Shown here: positions 42,303 through 52,183 of the stretch, one piece after another | Layout: every line of letters begins with the position of its first letter | Numbering within the stretch: position 1 is the first letter of the stretch | Source of the DNA: Jejubacter sp036620675 | GTDB lineage: Bacteria; Pseudomonadota; Gammaproteobacteria; Enterobacterales; Enterobacteriaceae | Reading direction: 5' to 3' (one strand) | Length of the DNA: 64,000 nt | Assembly (NCBI GenBank): GCA_036620675.1 | Contig: JAZHEE010000005.1 | Translations under genes and position numbers: made by a program | Notes under the pieces: model-generated | Databases searched by the model: none | The model's input: the letters and a program-made list of their open reading frames with translations, nothing else | Told to the model about the DNA's origin: nothing

Positions 42303-44603
42303 ATGAATAATAAAAAACGCGCCGTGCCTGGCGTACGTCCTTATGACGGCCCGGCGGGAGGATGGGGGGCATTAAAGGCGACGGCCATTGCAGTGCGTAC
42401 GCAGATGGACGCTTTCAATGCCCCGGCTACCCTGATGCGAACCAATCAACCGGACGGTTTTGACTGCCCGGGTTGCGCCTGGCCCGATAAAGAGCATAAA
42501 TCCACATTTCAGTTCTGTGAAAATGGCGCCAAGGCGGTGACCTGGGAAGCCACCAGTAAGCGCGTCACGCCGGAGTTTCTGGCCGCTAATACCGTCACAG
42601 AGCTGTTGAGTAAAAGCGATTTTGAACTGGAAGGTTATGGTCGACTAACCCATCCGTTAGTTTACGATCGCGCCAGCGATACCCTGCGGCCGCTTCCCTG
42701 GGAGGAAGCATTCCGGCGTATCGGCGAAAACCTGCGCGATATGGCGCCGGATCAGGTGGAGTTTTACACCTCTGGTCGGGCATCGAATGAAGCGGCATAC
42801 CTGTTTCAGCTGTTCGCCCGGGAACTGGGCACCAATAACTTTCCGGACTGCTCCAATATGTGTCACGAGTCGACCAGCGTCGGGCTGCCGCAGTCGATCG
42901 GCATTGGTAAGGGAACGGTATCACTGGAAGATTTTGACGATACCGAGCTGGTGATCTCGATTGGCCATAATCCCGGCACTAACCACCCGCGCATGATGGG
43001 CACTCTGCATGAACTGGCGCGTCGCGGCGTTCCGGTGATCGTCTTTAATCCGCTGCGCGAGCGGGCGCTGGAGCGTTTCGCCGATCCCCAGGACGTTATC
43101 GAGATGGCGACGCTACGCTCTACCAATATCGCCACCACTTACTATCAGGTGAAGGCCGGGGGGGATGCCGCAGCGCTGAAGGGCATTGGCAAAGCGCTAT
43201 TGGCCATGGAGGAAGCGCAGGGCGGCATCCTGGATCGCCAGTTTATCGATGAGCACACGCAGGGGTTCGAGGCCTTTGCCGACGATCTGCGCCAGACCCG
43301 CTGGACAGAGATCGAACGTGAATCCGGCCTGGAGCGTCAGGAACTTGAACAGGTTGCCGTGCTCTATGCCCGCTCTCGCGCCACCATCATCACCTATGGG
43401 ATGGGGATCACCCAGCATAATAAGGGGACTTCCAACGTGCGCTTGATTGCCGATCTGTTGCTGATGCGTGGCAATATCGGCAAGGCAGGAGCCGGGATCT
43501 GCCCTCTGCGCGGCCATTCCAACGTGCAGGGCAACCGTACCGTGGGCATTACCGAAAAACCGGGGGCCGAATTTCTGGCTAACCTGCAGCGGGTATTTGG
43601 CTTTACGCCGCCGCAGCGCCACGGTCACGACGCGGTAAAAGCGCTACAGGCGATGATCGACGGCGAGGCGAGGGCGCTAATCTGCCTTGGGGGTAACTTC
43701 GCGGTGGCGATGCCCGACCGCACACGCGCCTTTCCCGCCATGCAGAAGTTGGATCTGAGCGTACATATAGGCACCAAACTGAACCGTTCCCATCTGCTGG
43801 TGGCGAAACAGACCTTTATTCTGCCGTGCCTGGGGCGCACCGAACTGGATATTCAGCAGAGCGGCCGTCAGTCGATTACCGTTGAGGATTCCATGTCGAT
43901 GGTACATGCCTCTGCGGGTAAACTACGACCGGCTTCTGAACTGCTGCGCTCCGAGCCAGCCATTGTGGCCGGCATGGCCCAGGCCACGCTCCGGGAAACC
44001 CGGGTGGACTGGATGGAGCTGGTAGCCGACTACGACAAAATCCGCGATCTGATCGAGCAGACCATTCCCGGTTTTGAGCGCTACAACGAACGCATTCGTC
44101 GCCCTGGCGGATTTCGTATGCCGCTGCCGCCAACTCGTCGGGTCTGGCCGACCCCCACCGGCAAAGCGATGTTTTCCGTGTTTAACGGAGTGCATGAAAA
44201 TGTCCAGGTTGAAGGCGGCGACGTGCTGCGGATGATTACGCTGCGCAGCCACGATCAATACAACACCACCATTTACGCTATGGATGACCGCTATCGCGGC
44301 ATCTTTGGCCGCCGTGATGTGCTGTTTATGAATGAGCAGGATATGGCGGAACTGCGTCTGGAACACGGCGACAGGGTGGATATCCATACCGCATTGCCCG
44401 GCAGCGATATGCGGCTGGAAGATATCACCGTGGTGGCCTATACCATCGCCCGTGGTTCGGTCGGCGCTTATTATCCGGAGGCAAACGTGCTGGTGCCTCT
44501 GGACTATATCGACAGTGAAAGCGGTACGCCTTCCTATAAGTCGGTTCCGGTAAGAGTCACGCTGCGATCAAAAGAGATCCTGGCGAATGATCCTGTCCGC
44601 TAA
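42303..44603 (+). CDS. ydeP: FdhF/YdeP-family molybdopterin oxidoreductase
   Basis: The 766-residue protein belongs to the formate-dehydrogenase-like molybdopterin family and resembles E. coli YdeP. Features: N-terminal FDCPGCAWPD with two cysteines, VEFYTSGRASNEAAYLFQLF, the active-site segment DCSNMCHESTSVGLPQ (Cys rather than selenocysteine, followed by His), GHNPGTNHPRMMGTL, and a C-terminal MopB-binding barrel (THALPGSD-type region near 700). Physiological substrate is unknown; YdeP has been linked to acid resistance. Start ATG 42303 has AGGAG 7 nt upstream. A LysR gene follows on the same strand, and fdhA lies 3.4 kb away. Confidence 0.88.
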   Translation: MNNKKRAVPGVRPYDGPAGGWGALKATAIAVRTQMDAFNAPATLMRTNQPDGFDCPGCAWPDKEHKSTFQFCENGAKAVTWEATSKRVTPEFLAANTVTELLSKSDFELEGYGRLTHPLVYDRASDTLRPLPWEEAFRRIGENLRDMAPDQVEFYTSGRASNEAAYLFQLFARELGTNNFPDCSNMCHESTSVGLPQSIGIGKGTVSLEDFDDTELVISIGHNPGTNHPRMMGTLHELARRGVPVIVFNPLRERALERFADPQDVIEMATLRSTNIATTYYQVKAGGDAAALKGIGKALLAMEEAQGGILDRQFIDEHTQGFEAFADDLRQTRWTEIERESGLERQELEQVAVLYARSRATIITYGMGITQHNKGTSNVRLIADLLLMRGNIGKAGAGICPLRGHSNVQGNRTVGITEKPGAEFLANLQRVFGFTPPQRHGHDAVKALQAMIDGEARALICLGGNFAVAMPDRTRAFPAMQKLDLSVHIGTKLNRSHLLVAKQTFILPCLGRTELDIQQSGRQSITVEDSMSMVHASAGKLRPASELLRSEPAIVAGMAQATLRETRVDWMELVADYDKIRDLIEQTIPGFERYNERIRRPGGFRMPLPPTRRVWPTPTGKAMFSVFNGVHENVQVEGGDVLRMITLRSHDQYNTTIYAMDDRYRGIFGRRDVLFMNEQDMAELRLEHGDRVDIHTALPGSDMRLEDITVVAYTIARGSVGAYYPEANVLVPLDYIDSESGTPSYKSVPVRVTLRSKEILANDPVR

Positions 44604-44622
44604 CCTTCTTTATATGAATTAT

Positions 44623-44652
44623 CGCCAGTGTTAGCAGCCACTAACACTGGCG
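44623..44652 (+). terminator. Terminator hairpin after ydeP
   Basis: CGCCAGTGTTAG (44623-44634) and CTAACACTGGCG (44641-44652) form a perfect 12-bp stem with a 6-nt loop, 20 bp after the stop. Confidence 0.7.
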
Positions 44653-44755
44653 GTTCGCTTGAATTTACCCACTGCCGAATGTAACATTTAAATAACATTT
44701 TGATGTAACAGGTTCGCCTGTATCAGCGACGTCACACGACGAAGCGAGTTAATTC

Positions 44756-45652
44756 ATGGACATAAAACAGCTTAAGTATCTGATTGCGCTAGATAACATT
44801 CGCCATTTTGGCCAGGCTGCCGCCGCCTGCCACATCACGCAACCCACACTTTCCATGCGGATCCGCAGCCTGGAAGAGGAGCTGGGGCTGGTGCTGATCA
44901 AACGCGGGCATCGCTTTGAAGGCTTTACGCCGGAGGGAGAACGCATTCTGGCATGGGCGAGGGCGCTGCTGGCGGCGCATGACGGACTGGAGGCCGAAGC
45001 GGCCATCTGTCGCGGCCAGATGGTTGGCCAGCTACGGCTGGGCATGGTACCGCTGGCCAGCATGAACCCCATGCGGCTGATCGCACCGCTGGCCGAGAAA
45101 TATCCGGAACTGGAATTCAGCCTGCTGTCGCAGACCTCCGAGCAGGTTATTGATGGCGTCGGTCGCAATCAGCTGGATCTGGGCATCTGCTATCTGCAAC
45201 ATGTCGATGAAGAATGCTTCGACATTATTCCACTTATGCCAACCCATATGGGATTATTGCACGATCTGCGCCATTTCCGCTTTGAAAACCGCCCGGACTG
45301 GCCAACGCTGGCCACGCTGCCGCTGGGCTTTCTGACCAAAGGCATGTATTACCGCGAATCGATCGACATAAGCTTTAAAGGCCATGGGCTAACGCCCAGG
45401 TATGTCTTCGAGAGCGATTCGACGTTTCAGATTATCCAGGCGGTACAGGCCGGTATCTGCTGCGCCATTGTGCCGCTGCATAACGGGCTGGAATCCCTGA
45501 GCGATAACCTGGGCATTATTCCCATTACCGAGCCGGAAGTGGATTCGATGCTGGGACTGATTATGCGCCGCCAGCCGCCACTCTCATCGCTTGCTGAACG
45601 CTGCTTTGCCGATGCGAAAGAGATTTTCGGCGAAGAGCCGACATCGCCCTGA
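44756..45652 (+). CDS. LysR-type regulator next to ydeP
   Basis: The 298-residue LysR-type regulator has an N-terminal winged helix (MDIKQLKYLIALDNIRHFGQ, then QPTLSMRIRSLEEELGLVLI) and a C-terminal effector-binding domain with GQLRLGMVPLASMNPMRLIA. A similar LysR gene accompanies FdhF/YdeP-type genes in other proteobacteria, so regulation of ydeP is plausible, but nothing in the sequence proves it. The inducer is unknown. Confidence 0.85.
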   Translation: MDIKQLKYLIALDNIRHFGQAAAACHITQPTLSMRIRSLEEELGLVLIKRGHRFEGFTPEGERILAWARALLAAHDGLEAEAAICRGQMVGQLRLGMVPLASMNPMRLIAPLAEKYPELEFSLLSQTSEQVIDGVGRNQLDLGICYLQHVDEECFDIIPLMPTHMGLLHDLRHFRFENRPDWPTLATLPLGFLTKGMYYRESIDISFKGHGLTPRYVFESDSTFQIIQAVQAGICCAIVPLHNGLESLSDNLGIIPITEPEVDSMLGLIMRRQPPLSSLAERCFADAKEIFGEEPTSP

Positions 45653-45756
45653 CAATGATACTCCCGCCGTGAAGGCGCAATCGGCAACGGTAATTTCTAC
45701 AGCTTCACAGGGTACTCGATCGTCGAAGGGGGGTGGAGGTATACAGATTGCCTTCG

Positions 45757-46533
45757 CTATCGATCGCCATCTTTTTTCAGCGAATAACGTGCAGGAGTCG
45801 TACCTGTATGCTGTCGAAAAAACGTGATGAATGCACTGTCGCTGACAAATTCCAGTTGTTGTGCCACATGGCTTAACTTCCATCCGTCAGACAGCATTTC
45901 CATTGCTTTCAGTAGCCTCCACTGCTGACGCCAGTTCTGATAATTCATTCCGTTATCTCTGATAAAGACCCGACTTATCGTACGCTCTGATGCACCAACC
46001 TGTTGGGCCAACTGGCTAAGGCGTGGGGGTAATTCGCCGGTACGTACCCTGTCCAGCCATAAGTTCAGGCGTTTGTCTGAGGGGAGCCGTAATGTCCAGT
46101 TTTCTATGCGCGCAGCCTTTATTTCTTCACAAAAAACGGTAATGAGACTGGCCTGCTGCTCTGCTGGCATTCCCCATGGCCAGAATGCCATACGTTCTAT
46201 GACCTCAAAAAACAGGGGATTAACCTCGACGACCTGCAGTGGCAGTACGGATAACGGTAGCGTGGTTGAAAAGTACAGAGAACGATAGGCCAGCACGCCA
46301 CGCATTATGGCGCGATGAATTGTCCCTGCCGGGATCCAGGCGGCCCGACGGGGTGGTAGCTGACACAGCGTTTCTTCCAGTTCAATCGTGATGCTCCCTG
46401 AGGCCGAAAAGAGCAACTGATGACGAAGGTGGCTGTGTCGTCCTGAGTCGTGTACACCCATCTCGGACGCAATTCCTACTACCGGTTCATTAAAATTATC
46501 CGGATCGAAAACATCACCGGGATTAATCTTCAT
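45757..46533 (-). CDS. AraC-family regulator divergent from an MFS exporter
   Basis: This 258-residue AraC/XylS-type regulator has an N-terminal cupin-like sensing domain (HSHLRHQLLFSASGSITIEL and PPRRAAWIPAGTIHRAIM) and a C-terminal double helix-turn-helix (LSQLAQQVGASERTISRVFI and LSHVAQQLEFVSDSAFITFF, ending GTTPARYSL). The domain order resembles E. coli NimR-type regulators. It is divergent from the MFS exporter gene 101 bp away and probably controls it. It converges with the LysR gene. Confidence 0.88.
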   Translation of the reverse strand: MKINPGDVFDPDNFNEPVVGIASEMGVHDSGRHSHLRHQLLFSASGSITIELEETLCQLPPRRAAWIPAGTIHRAIMRGVLAYRSLYFSTTLPLSVLPLQVVEVNPLFFEVIERMAFWPWGMPAEQQASLITVFCEEIKAARIENWTLRLPSDKRLNLWLDRVRTGELPPRLSQLAQQVGASERTISRVFIRDNGMNYQNWRQQWRLLKAMEMLSDGWKLSHVAQQLEFVSDSAFITFFRQHTGTTPARYSLKKDGDR

Positions 46534-46634
46534 AAATTGTCCGATATTTAATATATAAAGTCCTTATTATTGTAATAAGACATTATCGTTTCAGCCATTA
46601 TAGCTTCCCGTTTTCTGTTTCTCTGGATGCTGCC

Positions 46635-47762
46635 ATGAATACCATTATTAAACCGCCGCTGTGGCTGTTGACACTGCTGATTATGTTTCCACAACTGGTT
46701 GAAACCATATACAGCCCGGCGTTGCCGGACATTGCAAGATCTTTTCAGATAAGCAGTGAGCGCGCCTCTCAGACTCTTTCTGTCTATTTCGTCGCCTTTG
46801 CTGTCGGAGTGGCTCTGTGGGGCTGGCTGAGTGACTGGATCGGAAGACGTCCGGCCATTATGGCCGGACTCCTTTGCTATGGAACGGGGTCTGCAATGGC
46901 AATTGTTGCCACCGATTTCAGCGTATTATTGCTGGCCCGTATGGTGGCAGCCATGGGCGCTGCCGCCGGATCGGTTGTGGTGCAGACCATGTTAAGGGAT
47001 AGTTATGAATCAACAGCGCTGGCCCGCGTTTTTTCCGTTATGGGAGCTGCGCTTGCGCTGAGCCCGGTTTTCGGTCTGATAAGTGGAGGCTGGCTGGTCA
47101 GTTTGTACGGCCATACCGGCATATTTATTGCGCTGGTATTGCTGGCGATACTATTGTTAACACTGACTGCAGTTTTACTGCCGGAAACGCGGCCGGAGAA
47201 CACGCTCAGAACCCGGCGGAGCGGTTTGGCCTTCCGCATGGCTCGAGACGGAGTGCTCTGGAAAAATGCAATACTCGTAGCCCTGCTGAATACCATGTTG
47301 TTCAGTTATTACAGCCTGGCTCCGTTTCTTTTCAGGCTGCTGGGGTGGAGCTCCAGAGCATTCGGATGGACGGGGGTCTTACTGGCACTTGCTTCTCTCC
47401 TGGGCAGCCTCCTGAACAGGAGGTTGTTAACGACCAGTAAGACACCGGAACAGCTGGTACGTCATGCATGTACTCTGGCACTCCTGTCCGGTGTTGCTGC
47501 CTGGTGGTTGCAGCACTCGGCGTGGATACTTGTACCGGTCGCAGGGATTGTCGTTGCCTATGCTATAACAATACCCAACGTGCTGAGCCAGGCGCTGCAC
47601 CGCTATCGCGAACAGGCCGGGGCTGCGGGAGCATTGTTCGGGTTGGGCTATTACCTGTTGCTGGGAATGATGTTGGGGCTCGCCGGCATGGTACAGCAAC
47701 TGGGACTGGTTCTGACAATATGTGCGGCTATTGCCCTGTTGTGCAGCGTGTCACGCGGGTGA
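46635..47762 (+). CDS. Bcr/CflA-type MFS drug exporter
   Basis: The 375-residue MFS protein of the DHA1 Bcr/CflA type has about twelve helices. Seen are TIYSPALPDIARSFQISSER in TM1-loop, GWLSDWIGRRPAIMAG (motif A), ARMVAAMGAAAGSVVVQTML with RDSYE in TM4-5, and ALSPVFGLISGGWL (motif C, antiporter). It is slightly short for the group (about 390-410 residues usual). Proton-driven efflux of small toxic molecules is likely, with unknown substrate. The divergent AraC gene is the probable regulator. Confidence 0.85.
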   Translation: MNTIIKPPLWLLTLLIMFPQLVETIYSPALPDIARSFQISSERASQTLSVYFVAFAVGVALWGWLSDWIGRRPAIMAGLLCYGTGSAMAIVATDFSVLLLARMVAAMGAAAGSVVVQTMLRDSYESTALARVFSVMGAALALSPVFGLISGGWLVSLYGHTGIFIALVLLAILLLTLTAVLLPETRPENTLRTRRSGLAFRMARDGVLWKNAILVALLNTMLFSYYSLAPFLFRLLGWSSRAFGWTGVLLALASLLGSLLNRRLLTTSKTPEQLVRHACTLALLSGVAAWWLQHSAWILVPVAGIVVAYAITIPNVLSQALHRYREQAGAAGALFGLGYYLLLGMMLGLAGMVQQLGLVLTICAAIALLCSVSRG

Positions 47763-47978
47763 GCCGACAGGTGTATGGCACTGAATTTATAATAACGCCC
47801 CCATCATTCCCTTATTAAATAATCCGATATCTGCGTATCATTTTTTCCAGGGTAGCTCAGCGGCAGGGCTTCGATACACAGGCAGGCGATAAGCCCAGGG
47901 TCAGAAGACTTGATATCGGGGAAGGGGGCACGTGACGGACAGCAGCGTTCCTGTCCGCTATCCGTCAGGCACCATCGG

Positions 47979-49166
47979 TCAGGCGATTAAGCCGTGCGGA
48001 TCCAGCACGTATTTCGCTGCCACGCCGGCATCAAAGCTGGCATAACCCTCAGCCGCACTTTCAAGCGGAATGACTTTGGCGTTAACGATTTTAGCGATGG
48101 GTAACCGACCGTGCAAAATGGCATTCATCAGCTGTCGGTTATAGCGTAAAACCGGCGTCTGCCCGGTATGCAGGGTCTGCGCCTTAGACCAACCCAGACC
48201 GAATTTCAGGCTCAGGGAGCCTTCACGCGCCGCTTTCTCGTCGGCGCCAGGATCGTCCGTTACATACAGCCCGGGGATGCCGATATTTCCGGCTACCCGG
48301 GTGATATCCATCATGCTGTTCAGTACCACAGCTGGTTGTTCCTTGCCTGAATGGCCGCGTGCTTCAAAGCCGACGGCGTCAATAGCCGAGTCGACTTCCG
48401 GTACGCCCACCACCTCAGCAATCATTTCGCCCAGTCGATCGTGCTGGCTCAGATCGATTGGAACAAAGCCCATTTTTTCGGCGTGCGCCAGACGCGCTTT
48501 GTTAAAGTCGCCGACCATCACCACCGCCGAGCCCAGAATTTGCGCCGAGGCTGCGGATGCCAGACCCACAGGCCCGGCTCCGGCGACATAGGTCACTGAG
48601 CCAACGCCCACGCCTGCGGTTATCGCGCCATGAAACCCTGTTGGCAGGATGTCGGAAAGCATGGTCAGATCGAGAATCTTTTCCAGTGCCTGGTCTCTAT
48701 CGGGGAATTTCAGCAGGTTGAAATCGGCATAGGGCACCATCACATATTTGGCCTGCCCACCGACCCAGCCCCCCATATCCACATAGCCGAATGCACCACC
48801 GGCACGTGCCGGGTTAACGGTCAGGCAGACACCGGTGTCGAGCTCGCGGCAGCAGCGACAGCGGCCGCACGCCACGTTAAAGGGAACAGAAACGATATCG
48901 CCAACGTTGAGCATTTCAACATCGGAGCCTTTTTCAATAATTTCGCCGGTAATTTCATGCCCCAGAACCATACCCGCTGGCGCAGTTGTCCGGCCGCGAA
49001 CCATATGCTGATCGGAACCACAGATGTTGGTCGACAGGACTTTGATAATCACGGCATGATCGATTTTCTTTCCCGAAGGACTAACGAATTTCGGATCGTC
49101 AATATCCATGACTTCTACTTTGCCCGGGCCCTGGTATACAACGCCTCTGTTTGATGAGTGTCCCAT
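47979..49166 (-). CDS. fdhA: Glutathione-independent formaldehyde dehydrogenase FdhA
   Basis: This zinc-dependent medium-chain dehydrogenase of 395 residues oxidises formaldehyde to formate with NAD+ without glutathione (Pseudomonas FdhA type). Catalytic zinc ligands include Cys49 in NICGSDQHMV and His70-Glu71 in LGHEITGE. The structural zinc lobe has C100, C103, C106 and C114. The Rossmann motif VAGAGPVGLASA and GFEARGH-type region match the family. GFA and MHS genes follow on the other side of the divergent region. A pair of direct repeats lies upstream. Confidence 0.92.
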   Translation of the reverse strand: MGHSSNRGVVYQGPGKVEVMDIDDPKFVSPSGKKIDHAVIIKVLSTNICGSDQHMVRGRTTAPAGMVLGHEITGEIIEKGSDVEMLNVGDIVSVPFNVACGRCRCCRELDTGVCLTVNPARAGGAFGYVDMGGWVGGQAKYVMVPYADFNLLKFPDRDQALEKILDLTMLSDILPTGFHGAITAGVGVGSVTYVAGAGPVGLASAASAQILGSAVVMVGDFNKARLAHAEKMGFVPIDLSQHDRLGEMIAEVVGVPEVDSAIDAVGFEARGHSGKEQPAVVLNSMMDITRVAGNIGIPGLYVTDDPGADEKAAREGSLSLKFGLGWSKAQTLHTGQTPVLRYNRQLMNAILHGRLPIAKIVNAKVIPLESAAEGYASFDAGVAAKYVLDPHGLIA

Positions 49167-49752
49167 AATTGCTCCATATCGTGCTGATTAAGATCTCTTC
49201 TATCTCAGATAGCAGATGGGCACTAATTACCGCGATAGCGCATCCGGGTCTGCATGGCCAGTCTATGTGTGGTCAGAAAGTAAAACTGATCTGATAACGA
49301 CATTGTTAATTGCAATAACCGGTCTGATAACGACATTTTTAAAATATGCCATGCAACAGATTGAAAAGGTAAGGGGAGGGTAGATCACATTCATTTAAAT
49401 AAAAAACGACACTTTAATATCTAAAAGCGACAATAACCATCCCCTAAACGGCGAAGTGTCATAATTCTTACAAAGGAAATTAATATGATGCAGCGAGAGG
49501 TGATAACACACTGATATTCATTATTTTTTTACTTTTCATCAAAGCATGAAATCATTGATGATTGGATATACCGCCTCGATTTTATTGAATGCAGTAAAAC
49601 TTTATGCCACGCTACGGTTATATTTCATCCAGCATTTTATTTATTAATTAACCATAAAACTAATGCATGATTAATAATCCAGAATATTGTTTTACCAATA
49701 ACATTATATTCTCAATTCAGGCCTGATTATCACATTCAGGCAGGGAGGTAGT
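49167..49752. other. AT-rich divergent region between fdhA and an MHS transporter gene
   Basis: A 586-bp gap with no supportable gene. It holds direct repeats near fdhA (49290-49304 and 49323-49337), a weak inverted repeat GACACTT (49408-49414)/AAGTGTC (49454-49460), and a strongly AT-rich stretch from about 49500. Promoters in both directions are expected. Confidence 0.6.
49290..49337. promoter_or_regulatory. Direct repeats upstream of fdhA, candidate regulator sites
   Basis: TCTGATAACGACATT occurs exactly twice, at 49290-49304 and 49323-49337, 33 bp apart, which is about three helical turns. That phasing suits cooperative binding of a regulator on one DNA face. No regulator gene is adjacent. 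Confidence 0.55.
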
Positions 49753-51096
49753 ATGACATCCATTTCACAAGCAACGCTTCGCAAGGTGACAACAGCCGCC
49801 GCGATAGGGAATTTTGTCGAATGGTTTGATTTCGCGGTTTATGGCTTTCTTGCCACTATTATCGCCCAAAAATTCTTTGCGCCAGACCTGCCTCAGGCAG
49901 CGCTGCTGCAGACATTCGCCGTATTTGCCGTAGCCTTTGCACTGCGTCCGCTGGGTGGTGTGATATTTGGCCTGCTGGGTGATAAATTTGGCCGCAAGCG
50001 TATTTTGTCGTTAACGGTATTGCTGATGGCGGCGTCAACCACCGTGATTGGTCTGTTGCCTGGTTATGCCAGTATGGGCATGCTGGCACCGCTGTTTCTG
50101 ACGCTGGCCCGATGCATTCAGGGGTTCTCGGCCGGTGGAGAATATGCCGGAGCCTGTGCCTATGTCATGGAGCATTCCCCCAACCACAAACGCGCCTGGT
50201 ATGGTAGCTTTATCACCGTCTCTACGTTCGCCGCCTTCGCTACGGCGGCAATAATCACTTATCTGCTGGATGCCGGCCTTAGCACGGAACAGATGAGCGA
50301 CTGGGGATGGCGTATTCCTTTCCTGGTAGCGGCGCCGCTTGGCCTGGTGGGGATTTATTTACGGCTGCGCATGGAAGAAACGCCGGCTTTTCGTGCGGCA
50401 CTGAAGGAATCGAGCAGCGTCCATGCGCCGTTAAGTGAAACGTTGCGCCAGCAGGCAGGAAATATCCTGCGGCTGGGCGCATTTATCGCGTTAACGGCGC
50501 TGTCGTTTTATATGTTCACGACCTATTTTTCCACCTTTCTGCAACTGGAAGGGCGCCTGAGCCGCGCTTCGGCCCTAATGGTTTCAACCATCGCTTTGCT
50601 GTTTGCTGCCGTGATGTGTCCGGTCGCCGGCGCGATTTGCGATCGTATAGGTCGGAAAAAAACCATTGCGCTGACGGGCATATGGGTGATTCTGTTAGTC
50701 TGGCCTGCCTGGCTGCTGGCCAGTTCCGGTTATTTGTGGGCAGCGATTATCGCGGATCTACTGCTGGCAACCGGGGCGGTATTGTCCGGCGTGGTGACTG
50801 CGGCGCTGCTCTCTGAAGTTTTTCCCACCCGGGCGCGCTATACCGCATCCGCTATTACCTACAATCTGGCCTATACGATTTTTGGCGGCACGGCTCCCTT
50901 AGTGGCGACATGGCTGATTACCAGTACCGGCAGCGGGATGTCACCGGCATTTTATCTGGCTCTGGTAGCTTTACTGGCGATGGTCGGCGGACTGGCATTA
51001 CCGGAAACCTCGCGTATCTCTTTGCACGCAGGCGCGAATGATACCTTTCCGACCCGCTCCGGTTTCAATGTACTGAAAGCGGAAACGGATAATTAA
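49753..51096 (+). CDS. MHS-family MFS transporter
   Basis: The 447-residue metabolite:H+ symporter family protein resembles ProP/ShiA-type carriers. It shows the start AAIGNFVEWFDFAVYGFLAT, LRPLGGVIFGLLGDKFGRKR (motif A), RCIQGFSAGGEYAGACAYVM, and GWRIPFLVAAPLGLVGIYLR. Twelve helices are predicted. The substrate is unknown; MHS members import organic acids, betaine or sugar acids. GGAGG precedes the ATG. It is divergent from fdhA and could supply a formaldehyde-releasing substrate, but that is speculative. Confidence 0.85.
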   Translation: MTSISQATLRKVTTAAAIGNFVEWFDFAVYGFLATIIAQKFFAPDLPQAALLQTFAVFAVAFALRPLGGVIFGLLGDKFGRKRILSLTVLLMAASTTVIGLLPGYASMGMLAPLFLTLARCIQGFSAGGEYAGACAYVMEHSPNHKRAWYGSFITVSTFAAFATAAIITYLLDAGLSTEQMSDWGWRIPFLVAAPLGLVGIYLRLRMEETPAFRAALKESSSVHAPLSETLRQQAGNILRLGAFIALTALSFYMFTTYFSTFLQLEGRLSRASALMVSTIALLFAAVMCPVAGAICDRIGRKKTIALTGIWVILLVWPAWLLASSGYLWAAIIADLLLATGAVLSGVVTAALLSEVFPTRARYTASAITYNLAYTIFGGTAPLVATWLITSTGSGMSPAFYLALVALLAMVGGLALPETSRISLHAGANDTFPTRSGFNVLKAETDN

Positions 51097-51197
51097 GCAT
51101 CATTTTATGACGCGTTTTGACGAAATCTGCTGAGGCGAAGCCGCCACTTTTTCTCAGATTTCACGTAGCGCGATCGCTGGAAAAAAGGGCGCTGGCA

Positions 51198-51548
51198 TCA
51201 AGAGCTCGCGCCGTCATGATGCTGAATCTGCAGCGTATCCAGCTTCAGCTCCGGAACACAGCGCAAATTGACAGCATACATCTCGGTGCCATCTGGCGCT
51301 TTGCCATGGGCAAAAGCCTCAGTGCCGCAGATCTGGCAGAACTGATGGTGGATATGGCGCGAGTTAAACAGATAAGTGGTTAGCCGATCCTGGCCACTGT
51401 TAAGAGTGAATGCATCGACCGGAAAGAAAGCCAGCAGCAATCCTTTGCGACGACAAATGGAGCAATTACAGCTCAGCGCTTTTTCTGGCAGTTCGGCGTC
51501 GACCGTGAAGGTGACGGCGCCGCAGTGGCAGCTACCCTGGAAGGACAT
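51198..51548 (-). CDS. GFA/CENP-V-domain protein
   Basis: The 116-residue protein is a single GFA (glutathione-dependent formaldehyde-activating) zinc domain: CHCGAVTFTV near the N-terminus, then SCNCSICRRKG, and FCQICGTEAF, six to seven zinc-ligating cysteines in the family order, and a final NLRCVPEL. Gfa accelerates formation of S-hydroxymethylglutathione, though many small GFA proteins have other or unknown roles. Proximity to fdhA gives some support for a formaldehyde link. Confidence 0.87.
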   Translation of the reverse strand: MSFQGSCHCGAVTFTVDAELPEKALSCNCSICRRKGLLLAFFPVDAFTLNSGQDRLTTYLFNSRHIHHQFCQICGTEAFAHGKAPDGTEMYAVNLRCVPELKLDTLQIQHHDGASS

Positions 51549-52183
51549 GGTGGTTTACCTGTAACAGTGAGTGGAACTATAACTATAGACGTCAGCGGAC
51601 AACAGAAATGAACCCCGGACATCATAACCAGATACGGCAAAAAAACCGGGATAATGGGGAAGGGAATGGCAATTCAATCAGAGGTCATCAATACGTGGCG
51701 TCTGGTGCGCATCCATATATCGTATTTAACATAATATACATTATGCGCACCAATGAAGCGAGGAGTGAAAAGCGGCGCTCCAGGCGCTGTCCTTGTCCTG
51801 GTCACTCTTTTTGTTTGTTAGCTTATTCGTTAGTTTGTTTTGTTGAGTCATACACCACCTGTTCAGTGCCGTGCTCCAGATCGTGATGGATAATCTGGAA
51901 GTCCAGCGGCTCGTTATCTGCGTCTGTGACGCTCTCCAGCCTACACTTCCGCAGCTCTGTTTTATGCAGAATCATCCGGTAATGATAAATTTAGCGGCTA
52001 AAATTTATCGTCACCACCGCCAGGCAAACAGCTTATTAGATTTTCGCAGCGGCCTTTGGGAGGAAAATGCCACCCCGGACGTTGGCGTTCTTCAAGTGCC
52101 CCCATCTATACTCAGCAACACCCCAACTGATTTCAGGCATTGTTTATTCGTCATAACGCCGAGTAACTTACCAGGATATCCGT
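51549..52183. other. Intergenic region with an inverted repeat
   Basis: About 635 bp without a convincing gene. Open frames at 51608-51886 and 51871-52266 have no ribosome-binding site and no recognisable similarity. The main structure is TGGTGCGCAT (51703-51712) matched by ATGCGCACCA (51743-51752). The region also holds the promoter of the metallo-hydrolase gene. Confidence 0.5.
51703..51752. repeat. 10-bp perfect inverted repeat
   Basis: TGGTGCGCAT and ATGCGCACCA flank a 30-bp AT-rich spacer. It could be an operator pair or the end of a small element; no regulator is adjacent. Confidence 0.45.

Noticed and set aside
47848..47930. tRNA-like stretch (GGTAGCTCAGCGGCAGGGCTT)
   Set aside because: The D-arm-like segment is suggestive, but there is no matching acceptor stem, no T-loop sequence (GGTTCRA) and no sensible anticodon arm.
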